NCBI GenBank assembly: GCA_026770585.1
Contig: MU646365.1
Location: forward strand, 488,916-507,014
Origin: Baffinella frigidus
Taxonomy: Eukaryota > Cryptophyceae > Cryptomonadales > Baffinellaceae
Length of the DNA: 18,099 nucleotides
Direction of reading: 5' to 3'
The position numbers were made by a program, and so were the translations under genes. Of this stretch, positions 1 to 7,900 are shown piece after piece (positions within the stretch are counted from its first letter, which is position 1; each line of letters starts with the position of its first letter). The notes below the pieces were generated by a model. It saw only the letters and a program-made list of their open reading frames with translations. It did no database searches and was not told the origin of the DNA.

Positions 1-160
1 GCCCTATCCTCCCAACTGACGCCCTATCCTCCCAACTGACACCTTATCCTCCCAACTGACGCCCTATCCTCCCAACTGGCGCCCTATCCACCCAACTGAC
101 GCCCTATCCTCCCAACTGACGCCATATCCTCCCAACTGTCGCCCTAGCCTCCCAAGTGAT
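1..160. repeat. 20-bp minisatellite, 8 copies
   Basis: Eight head-to-tail copies of a 20-bp unit, gccctatcctcccaactgac, with point changes in copies 3, 5, 7 and 8. The last copy (141-160) is the most diverged. On the minus strand the array lies just inside the putative intron that follows the exon ending at 172, so it is probably intronic. The window starts inside the array, so its full size is unknown. Confidence 0.95.
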
Positions 161-171
161 CGCTGAAGTAC

Positions 172-1007
172 CTGCCAGAGCGCGCATCCCGCCCGACTTC
201 TCTTGCCAGATACAGCCCCATCCCCCCCTCCGTGTGCCACGCCTGACGGAAAAACGTGACCACATCCCCCCCCCCCCCCCCCCCCAGCCGGACCTGGTTT
301 ATGCTTTAGGGTTTAGGGTTTAGGGTTGGCAAAACCGTCACCACCACCTCCCCCACCACCTCCCCCTCGAGCCCAACCGGACCTGGTTTAGGGTTTGGGG
401 GTTAGGGGTTAGGGCGTAGGGCGTAGGGCGTAGGGTTGAGGGTTGAGGGTTTAGGGTTTAGGGTTTAGGGTGTTGGGTTTAGGGTTTAGGGTTGAGGGTT
501 TAGGGCTTCGGGTTTGGGGTTTGGGGTTCAAGGTCCAGGGTTCAGGGTTTGGGATTCAGGGTTTAGGCTTCAGGCTTTAGGGTTCAGGGAGGCGAACCGA
601 GAGCGCGCTGAGGATGCTTGTGATGCCGACCCCGTCTCGTCCCACCAACTTCGTTACCTGTTGCAGGGTTGAAGGATTAAGCTTAGGGTTTAGGGTTTCG
701 GGTTTCGAGATTAAGGTGCTCGTCCCACCACCTTCATCACCTGCTTCCGGGTTGAAAGTTTAGGGTTGAGGACGTAGGGCTTAGAGTTTAGGGCTGGGGG
801 GTTAGGGTTTTGGGTTCCGGGTTGAGGGCTGAGGGTTGCGGGTTGATGGGTTAAGGTTTAAGGTCGAGGGGTTGGGGTTTAGGGTTTAGGGTTCAGGGTT
901 GCGGGTCCAGGGTTTAGGGTTTAGGATTTACCACGACGCCTTGCTCGAGCCGCTTTACAATTTCTTCGACGACCGCGTCCTGGCTTGACTTTTCCGATAT
1001 GTGATAC
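172..1007 (-). CDS. P-loop NTPase-like protein, partial, three exons
   Basis: Three minus-strand exons join in frame: 1007-932, 657-598 and 293-172. Exon 1 starts after CGCAG and ends GTG|GTAAAT in phase 0. Exon 2 follows AACAG and ends TCG|GTTCG in phase 0. Exon 3 follows AACCAG and ends AG|GTAC in phase 2. The product has an acidic/basic helix (DAVVEEIVKRLEQGVV), then VTKLVGRDGVGITS, then a Gly run and a segment with FFRQAWHTEGGMGLYLAREVG. GRDGVGIT resembles a Walker A loop (GxxxxGK[ST]) after a hydrophobic strand, as in NB-ARC/STAND or AAA-type NTPases. The conserved Lys is Ile here, so nucleotide binding may be impaired. The start codon and the C-terminus are not visible. The 20-G run in exon 3 decides its frame, so a sequencing error there would break the join. 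The exons themselves look sound; the family assignment is tentative. Confidence 0.6.
294..597 (-). repeat. Telomere-like intron 2 of the P-loop gene
   Basis: On the plus strand this is mostly TTTAGGG/TTGAGGG/TTTGGGG variants, so the minus-strand sense is C-rich (CCCTAAA-like). The sense donor is GTTCGCCT and the acceptor is AACCAG. The next exon starts GTCCGGCT, a near copy of the donor bases. A second AAACCAG|GTCCGG at about 389-377 repeats the start of the next exon and then runs into a stop; it is a decoy exon copy inside the intron. Confidence 0.75.
658..931 (-). repeat. Telomere-like intron 1 of the P-loop gene
   Basis: Degenerate TTTAGGG repeats on the plus strand, C-rich in the sense of the gene, with donor GTAAATCC and acceptor TGCAACAG. 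A partial copy of the following exon lies inside at about 719-740 (minus strand): GCAG followed by GTGATGAAGGTGGTGGGACG, compared with the real exon start GTAACGAAGTTGGTGGGACG. Confidence 0.75.
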
Positions 1008-1020
1008 CTGCGATCAAAAG

Positions 1021-1103
1021 CGGGGCTTCATATGTAATACCGGGGCTTCATATGTAATACCGGGGGCTTCATATGTAATACCGGGGGCTTCATATGTAAT
1101 ACC
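1021..1103. repeat. 20/21-bp tandem repeat, 4 copies
   Basis: Four copies of a unit around ggggcttcatatgtaatacc. The array is bracketed by two copies of a site that reads GCAGGTATCACA on the minus strand (about 1111-1124 and 999-1011). The left copy is the acceptor and start of the first P-loop-gene exon seen here. The array may therefore be another intron insert between duplicated AG|GT sites. Confidence 0.85.
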
Positions 1104-1199
1104 ACCGCACCGATGTGTGATACCTGCCATCGATTATAATAATTCATTGTTTCACTTAAATGATATTAAAAATGACGAACTGCAGGGGTTCGCTCCTCT

Positions 1200-1417
1200 G
1201 ACCCTAAACCCTAAACCCTAAACCCTAAACCCTAAATCCTAAACCCTAAACCCTGAACCCTCAAACCTCAACCCTAAACCCTAAACCCTAAACCCTAAAC
1301 CCTAAACCCTACACCCTAAACCCTAAACCCTAAACCCTAAACTATCAACCCTCAATCCCCAACCCCAAACCCCAAACCCCAAACCCCAAACCCTGCACCC
1401 GCAACCCTCAACTCCGA
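1200..1417. repeat. Telomere-like array, CCCTAAA on plus strand
   Basis: About 30 near-perfect to degenerate CCCTAAA units, grading into CCCCAAA at the right end. Orientation is opposite to the arrays at 300-930, which may mark a boundary between transcription units. I see no open exon in it. The stretch 1418-1486 beside it is unique sequence without a recognisable feature. Confidence 0.9.
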
Positions 1418-1486
1418 CACGTGCGTCCTGTCTCGGGATGTCCAGCGCCAACTCCCTGATGGGACCCAGCACATTCATAGGCTAAC

Positions 1487-1626
1487 GGACTAACAATGGG
1501 GTAGTTACGCCTACGGTATTGCCTACCGTAGGCCGTAGGGCTCCTATGACCAAAAATTCCTAGGAATTTGGCCTACAGTAGGAGGTCCTAGGCAATCCCA
1601 TAGGCCTAACTACCCCGTTTTAGTCC
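1487..1626. mobile_element. Palindromic MITE, family C
   Basis: A 140-bp inverted-repeat element. The left end GGACTAACAATGGGGTAGTT pairs with the right end AACTACCCCGTTTTAGTCC with few mismatches, and the complementarity continues inward through CCTACGG/CCATAGG-type blocks. It has no coding capacity. A half copy with the same core lies at 8629-8680. It is probably a non-autonomous foldback element. Confidence 0.75.
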
Positions 1627-1727
1627 ATCACCCTATTCACATGCCAACACCCCTGACCTCACCGCCGACTCCGATTTCATCCCGCCAGGTATATGATTCA
1701 AATACTCCTATCGAACAGGCAAATTCG

Positions 1728-1773
1728 GCCGAGCCTTAGCCTAATTAGGCTAATTTCTTAGCCTGGTTTCGGC
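1728..1773. repeat. Short AT-rich inverted repeat
   Basis: The ends gccgagcc and ggtttcggc are near-complementary, and the palindrome GCCTAATTAGGC lies inside. It could be a small foldback element or hairpin. No function is inferred. The rest of 1627-1793 shows no gene. Confidence 0.5.
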
Positions 1774-1793
1774 TGAAGGAATTTCCAAAGAAA

Positions 1794-3021
1794 TTAGAGT
1801 GCACTTGCGTACCTCCTCCCCTCCCTCGCGAGAAACGCCAGGCCCGCGTCTCGCTCCCTCCCATGCCTCCCCCCCTCCTCGCCAGCCGCCCCCGCTTCCT
1901 CCTCCCCCCTCCCACGCATGGCAGCGGGGAAGTCCTCCGAGTGCTGACCCCCAGGGTCGCCCACCTGACTTAAAATGGCTCCAACGGCACCCCTGGGGTC
2001 CCATCCCCCACCTCCCGCGTGTAACTCCCGAAGCATACTCATCCCGTGCAGGACATCCACACCCTCCCCTGGCGAGAGGTATGAATCGGGCCGCAGCGCC
2101 CCCCCCCTTCGCCCTGCCCCCTCCTCCTCTCTCAGCTGACATTTGGAGGTTTCCGTTTGACCATCAAACTGGCCCCCTATCCCGTACGCGTGCAATTGCC
2201 GGCCAGTGAGCTGCGCGAGCCTGTGCACGTGCGCTGCTCCCTTCAGCCCTTTGCCTCCTCCCCGCTGCAATCCCCTCGATCCGTCAGCCCCTCGATCCGT
2301 CGGTATTTCGCCCCGCTGCAACCCCCAGAACCCGTCGCCCCCCTCCGCTGCCCCCCCCTGCCCCCCTCTCGAAGCAGCGTCTCCCCCACTCTGTCCGGCG
2401 CACCGGCGCACCGCCCAGAAAGCGTGGTCCCCCCCCGTGGCCCCCGTGCGGCTGGAGGTTGGAGGTTGCCACTGCATACTCCTGGATCCGTGGTCTCGCT
2501 GCAACCCCCGCGATGGGTCGTGGGAGGCACCGCGGTCGCCGCCCCGAGGCTTTGCGATGAGAGGCCCGAGGTTGTCGAGGAAGGCCTGCGTGTTTAGGGG
2601 TTAGGGGTTAGGGTGGAGGGTCTATGGTGTAGGGTTTAGGGTCGAGGGTCTAGGGTTTAGGGTGTAGGGTCGAGGGTCTATGGTGTAGGGTTTAGGGTCG
2701 AGGGTCGAGGGTTTAGAGGTTAGGGTGGAGGGTCTAGGGTGTAGGGTTTAGGGTCGAGGGTCTAGGGTTTAGGGGTTAGGGTGGAGGGTCTAGGGTGTAG
2801 GGTTTAGGGTCGAGGGTTTAGGGTTTAGGGTTTAGGGTCGAGGGTCGAGGTTTTAGGGGTAGGGTGTGGGGGTTAGGGGTGTGGGGTTAGGGTGTGGGGT
2901 GTTGTTGTTCGTATTTGTTCTCCGGGTGTGTGTCGGGTGTGGAGAAGGCCTGCTCGGATGGAGAGGGCGAGATCGAGGGTGCCATCGAGGCTGCGGCAGA
3001 GGAGGGGCGGAGGTTGCCTCC
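1794..3021 (-). CDS. Candidate two-exon minus-strand gene, low-complexity product
   Basis: Exon 3021-2950 (72 nt, phase 0 at both ends) follows CCACGCAG and encodes a Ser/Pro/Ala-rich peptide ending SPSPSEQ. It joins through a GC-AG intron (2949-2586) to an open exon starting at 2585 with AFLDNLGPLIAKPRGG. That frame stays open to a TAA at 1794-1796. The donor side GCAG|GCCTTC and the acceptor side GCAG|GCCTTC are identical over 10 bases. The product beyond about 30 residues is Gly/Arg-rich and contains decaying repeats of GGATCGAGGGG and TTGCAGCG. I recognise no domain. Because the region is GC-rich and other frames are also open, most of the 3' exon may not be coding. The first 30 codons after the junction are the most gene-like part. 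No start codon was identified. Confidence 0.35.
2586..2949 (-). repeat. Telomere-like GC-AG intron of the minus-strand candidate
   Basis: The plus strand shows TTTAGGG, GTTAGGG, GTCGAGGG and GTGTAGGG variants, so the sense strand is C-rich. There is a higher-order repeat of about 55-60 bp built from 'ggtctagggtgtagggtttagggtcga'-like blocks in 2610-2850. The splice sites are GC at the donor and CAG at the acceptor. Confidence 0.7.
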
Positions 3022-3179
3022 CTGCGTGGATTCGGTGGGGGTTAGGGGGTGGGGGTTAGCGATTGGGGTTTGGGGTGTGGGAATTAATATTAATTATGGT
3101 TTGGGGGTTGGGAGTGAGGGGGGCAGTGTCGATGGGACGCAGGAGGGAAAGTCCGAAGACAACTCCGTCCCCCCTAAAA

Positions 3180-3765
3180 GCTGAACCCCAAACCTTAAGC
3201 ACTCAATCCTGAACCCTAAAACCTGAACCTACACCCTGAACCCTGAACCCTGAATACCTCGGGCATTAAACCCTAAACCCTTAACCCTAAACCCTAAATA
3301 CTAAACACTAAATACTAAATACTAAATACTGAACCCTAAACCCTCAGCAAACCCTCAACCCTCAACCCTTAACACTAGACCCAACCCCCTGAATCCTGAA
3401 CCCTAAACCATCAACCCTAAACCATGAACTCTAACCCCTGAATTCTAAACTCGAACCTCTGAACCCTCACCGCCAACCCCCAACCTGCAACCCCCAACCC
3501 CAAAACCCCAAACCCCAAACCCCTCAACCCTAAACCTTAAACCCTAAACCCTAAACCCCAAAACCTAAAACCTAAACCCTAAACACTTAACCCTAAACCC
3601 TCAACCCTAAACCCTAAAAACTAAACCCTAAACCCAAAACCCTACACCCTAAACCCTAAACCCTAAACCCTAAACCCTAAGCCCCAAATCCTAAGCCCCA
3701 AACCCCAAACCCTAAACCCTAAACCCTAAGCCCTGAACCCTACACCCTAAACCCTAAACCCTTGG
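3180..3765. repeat. Long degenerate CCCTAAA array
   Basis: About 585 bp of CCCTAAA, CCCTGAA, ACACTAAA, CCCCAAA and related variants on the plus strand. Orientation flips relative to 2596-2910, so the two arrays point head to head around 2910-3180. I see no exon. It may be an intergenic interstitial telomere array or the decayed end of a former chromosome arm. Confidence 0.9.
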
Positions 3766-4072
3766 TACATGCGGTAGCGTCCGCAACCCGCGCCCCGCCC
3801 CAGCCCGCAGTGCCTCCACAAACGAAAAGCTCGAGTGCGGCCGCGCCATCCCACCCCCCCGCCCCACGTTGCCAGAAGGCGTTTCCAAGTTGACGGAACG
3901 GCGCCGCCCCTCCCCCACACTCCCCCCAGCCCCCGCCCCCACACTCCCCCCGGTAGAGGCGCCCCCCCGCGCGCCCCCGCGCCCCCCAGCCCTCGACCCA
4001 GTCCGCGCGGACTCGGGTCGTGCCTGCGTCGAGGTTCAGGATCACTTCGCGCAGGGTGAAGCGTTTGCGGTT
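3760..4072 (-). CDS. Possible minus-strand exon(s), uncertain
   Basis: A GC-rich island between arrays of opposite orientation. The minus strand has two protein-like segments in different frames. One is RKRFTLREVILNLDAG followed by TTRVRADWVEG (from 4069 down). The other begins with ATG at 3849, MARPHSSFSFVEALRAGAG, and stays open to AAG|GGTTTAG near 3767. The C-rich sense array just upstream (4220-4073) matches the intron orientation seen in other minus-strand genes. No complete splice model could be built and no family is recognised. Confidence 0.3.
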
Positions 4073-4220
4073 TGGGTTTTGCAGTGTAGGGTTTGGAGGT
4101 TTGGGATTTGGGGAGATGAGGTTTGGGGTTGGGGGATTGTGTGATTCAGGGACTAAGGTAGGGTTTGAGAGTTTGGGGTGTAGGGGTTTGGGAGTTTGGG
4201 GTTTTGGGGTTTTGTGATTC
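4073..4220. repeat. GGGTTTG-type telomere-like array
   Basis: The plus strand is G-rich (TTTGGGG, TTTAGGG and TTTGGAG variants), C-rich on the minus strand. It lies upstream of the possible minus-strand exon and would be its intron or leader if that gene is real. Confidence 0.8.
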
Positions 4221-4985
4221 CTATTTCCCCCCCGCAAAGATGCGTGGTAGGGTCGAAGCCGACGGTGCACTCAGCAGAACCTTGGTCTTAAATCTCCAAG
4301 ATTCGTTTGCCTTCGTGGTTTCACGAAGCCCAAAGGAGATACTGCGCCTGGCAAGAGCGCTCTGACTAGCTGGAACTTTGAGCCGGATGGCCCTCCCCGA
4401 TCGCCTTCCCCGTGTGTTTTCGCGATCCGTTGGCGTACAAGCGTCACGCGATGGTGTACGCCTGTGATCCTCCCTCTCAAGGCCAAGCGGCTGGTCGGGT
4501 TAGCGTCTCCTCACCTTCCCCGAGCCCGCAGCCGAGTCGGGACCTCCTCCCAAACAGGGATGGGCCCCATCCCTGTTTCCGCCTTCACCAGCCCGCTTCC
4601 ACTCCATCTCTGGGGACGACCCAGCGCCGCTGGCAGATAGTGCCTCGCTGGTCACTTCATCGCGATCGGAAGCGCCCCGCTGATGCGCTGACACGCCCGA
4701 ACCCGGTTGCAACGCCCCTCCCGCGAAATTTTGTGGGTTGAGGACCACAACCTGTTTGTACAACGGTGGTTTGAGCCGTTTTTCTCCAAAAGTTGTTTTC
4801 AACGAGATCCGTCAACTTTTACCAGATCTCTCGTGGGTGGGCTGGGGAGAAGGATCTTCACTGGTGCAGCCTTCACAGAGCAAGCAGCTGGTTGTTCAGC
4901 TGTGGGAGGCCTCCTGAGTGAGGCGCAGGTGGATCCCTAGGCTCAGTGGGCTCAGCCCCCCACGGAGACCGTCATTACAGGCGCA
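4221..4985. promoter_or_regulatory. Unique upstream region, possible promoter
   Basis: About 765 bp with almost no telomere-like sequence, just upstream of the first exon of the plus-strand gene at 4986. If the minus-strand exon at 3760-4072 is real, it is also the divergent intergenic region. I find no convincing TATA box or other core element. It contains the perfect hairpin at 4552-4578. Open frames here are short and have no recognisable protein. Confidence 0.35.
4552..4578. repeat. Perfect 13-bp inverted repeat, 1-nt spacer
   Basis: The arms are AAACAGGGATGGG and CCCATCCCTGTTT, separated by a single C. It lies about 410 bp upstream of the exon-1 ATG of the plus-strand gene. It could be a protein-binding palindrome or the core of a small foldback element. 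Confidence 0.85.
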
Positions 4986-7900
4986 ATGACGATGAGGCGG
5001 CTGACGCAGCGGCTGGGTGCGGTGGCGGTTCTCTTGGCGGTCCTGGCGCCCGCCGTGACCGGATTCAGCTCGTATGGTGACCGGCATGGGCAGCTTCGGC
5101 AGGTGCTCGCCCCTCCCAACCCCCTTTCCCCACGGTGTCCCTCGTGAGTGCAGGGGCATCGGTGCTAGCGAGTGGCGCCGGCAGATGGGCTCTGTCGCGC
5201 GGGAGGAACCGTCCCGCCAGTCAACAGCGGGGTTTCAATGATGGCCCCGGATCCTGGGACCAGTCCAGCGATTTTCGCGGTGCAGCAGTGACCGCGGTGG
5301 CCAGGCCAGGGCCAGCTTTAACTGTGCGGGGCCGGGGTTGGCCGGCGCGAGACTTTCATGCGGACGGCGTCCTGCGCTGCGTTTGGCCAGGCTTTCACCA
5401 GCCGCGCGCGCTATTTTTTGTCCGCGTGGCGGAGTTGTTGGTGTGGCTGGTCCGGCCCCCAGCCCCCATCATCGCACGAGGTTTTGGCGTCTGGAGCTTC
5501 CTCTCAGCCCTGCAGAGAGGCTCAAGGTATTGAACTTGTGCCGACGACCCTAAACTCCATAATTACAGAGAGGGCTGAGGCGGGGATGGCCGACACACCA
5601 TCTTGCCCCCATCCCCGCTCAGCACACGAGGATAGCATCAGGGGTCGAAACGTTAGGGTGCCCGCTCACCCCACGGTAGGGTGACGACCGCTGACCCTCA
5701 CGTAACGGTCACCCTAACCACATGCGCGGGTCGGTGGTGTGGTCGTTTAGGATTTAAGGTTAATGGTCCACCCTATGTAGGGTGAGCGGTCACCCTAACC
5801 ACCTCCTCCACCCCCTCGGCAGTCGATGCTCAGCTCATACGGGAAGAAGGGGGGACGACCACACCATCTTCCCCCCAGCCCCGCGTAGCGCACGAGGGTT
5901 CAGCCTTAGCAGCCTCCTACCTGTTTGGTCGAAACGTTAGGGTGGCCACTCACCCTACACCCTGACGCTCACCCTACACCCTAGGGTGGGCGGTCCCTAG
6001 GGTGACCGCTCACCCTAAACACCCTAGGACCGCCCACTCTGAAGTAGCGGTCACCCTAACCTCCTCACCCCCCTCCCGCAGTCGATGTTCAGCTCATACG
6101 GAAGGAAGGGGGACGACCACACCACGGACCCGCGCATGTGGTACACCCCAAACCCCAAACCGTAAACCCGAAACCCCACACCCCACAAGCCTAAACCCTG
6201 AACGGGGACCCCACAAGCCTAAACCCTGAACGGGGAGGACGACACCACGGACCCACACGTGTGGTAAACCCCGAACCCAGAACCCAGAACCCAGAACCCA
6301 GAACTCCGCACCCTAAACCCTGAATTCTGAACACCACACCCTCATCCTGAAATCCTGAACCCTGGGACGACCACACCACGGACCCGCGCAAGTGGTAGAC
6401 CCTAACCCCAAACCGTAAATCCTAGACCCCAGACCTGAAGCCCAAAACCCCAAACCCTGAACCCTAAACACCACGGACCCGTGCATGTGGTAAACCCCCA
6501 ACCTCCCCTCAACCTCAAACCCTAAACCCCAAACCCCACACCCAAAACCCGAAATCCAAACCCCAACACCGAAACCCCAAACCCCAAACCCCGAACCAGG
6601 AAGAACAAGGGGACGGCGAAGAAGAGGGAGGGTGGCTACGAGCTCGTCCTCCCTGGCTCCCGGTAAGTTGACAGACCGTCTACTTTGTTCCCAAAGTTGA
6701 CAGGTCGTTAACTTTGCTCGTCCTGCCAGGCTCCCGGTAACATCATAAGTTGACATGTTGTCTACTTTAACTATAAGTTGACAGACCAGACCGTCTACTT
6801 TGTCCCCAAAGTTGACAGGTCGTTAACTTTGCTCATGCTCCCCGGCTCCCGGTGAGCCACGCGGGGGTTCGCGTGTTTGTACAGACAAAGACCACACAGC
6901 GGACTTCGAAGGGATTTCGAATAACCCTTAAGCGACAAGACATACGACCCTACGGTAGGCAATCCGTAGGGACATAGGGAGGGTTCGTACGGATAAGGTA
7001 ACGGAAGATGCCTTAGATTCGACGATTTTTTTCCTGCATGGCCCGCTGTGTGGGTGGATCTCGGTTCCGTTGAAACCGGAGCCTTTTTTTCAAAGTGTAC
7101 CGGGGTTTCGACCACACTTCTAACACCTAACAACTCACACCTAACCCCCTCAACCCCAAACCCCAAGCCCCAAACCCCAAACCCCAAACCCCAAACCCCT
7201 CGTGCACAGCGAGACGCTAACGCAGCACGCGAGAGACCCGCTCCTAGACCCTGTTCCCTGTTCCCTACCACCAACCCTCACGGGAGGAGCAAATCGTCGA
7301 TTTTGTACTCGAGTTTCACCTGAAAGAGGGGTCGGATGCGACCCCTGCGTAGGGTGAAATCTAAAATCTAAAATCGACGATTTGCTCCTCCCGTGAGGGT
7401 TGGTGGTAATCCGCACCCCCTTCCGCCCCGCAGCGCGGCGCTGGCGCTAAAACCTAAACCCTAAACCCTAAACCCCAAACCCTAAACCCTAAACCCTAAT
7501 CCCTAAACCCTAAACGACCAACCCACCATGGACCGCTCCTGCACCCAAAACCCTCAGCCGTAACCCCCATAAATCCCAACCCCTCGTGCACAGCGAGCCC
7601 CTCACCCCTCGTCCAGAACGAGGCGCTAGCCATGCCAGGATGCCAGGGTGCATCCTGCACGTCCGGAGTGCCCCCGATTCAACCCACTGACACCCAGACA
7701 CCCACCACCCAATTCGCGTGTTCATTTAATTAGGAGGCCTAATTCAATTTACCATGCCCGTACTAATTTCTCCGCTAATTGGGGACGCCCAAACGGTGCC
7801 TGCTGAAGTCACCCCCCATGCAAACTGTCGACTTCGGGATCCGAACCAGGCAGATCTAACCCCCAACCCCCAACCCCAACCCCCAACCCCCTCGGCGCTA

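Larger units (their letters stand above)
5103..6081 (+). other. Intron 1 of the basic-protein gene
   Basis: 979 nt with donor GTGCTC and acceptor CCCGCAG. It holds a duplicated block (about 5588-5660 and 5856-5945, both ending in GTCGAAACGTTAGGGTG), foldback elements ending in TTAGGGTG, and a decayed copy of exon 2 at 5819. The part 5135-5533 is open in one frame but has no recognisable product and may be intronic. Confidence 0.55.

Noticed and set aside
1-160. CRISPR-like array
   Set aside because: The 20-bp units are head to tail with no unique spacers, and the DNA is eukaryotic.
4290-4480. tRNA or other structured RNA gene
   Set aside because: Short hairpins such as CTTCGTGGTTTCACGAAG occur, but I could not fit a cloverleaf, an anticodon arm or internal promoter boxes. 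I found no convincing tRNA or rRNA anywhere in the window.
5135-5533. 132-codon plus-strand frame in intron 1
   Set aside because: No acceptor or phase link to exon 1 or exon 2 gives a sensible join, and the product matches nothing I recognise. I left it as intronic.
6313-7416. Minus-strand frames with GFGVWGLGFGVWG repeats
   Set aside because: They are translations of the telomere-like GGGTTTGG strand. The repeat length of seven produces periodic open frames with no coding meaning.
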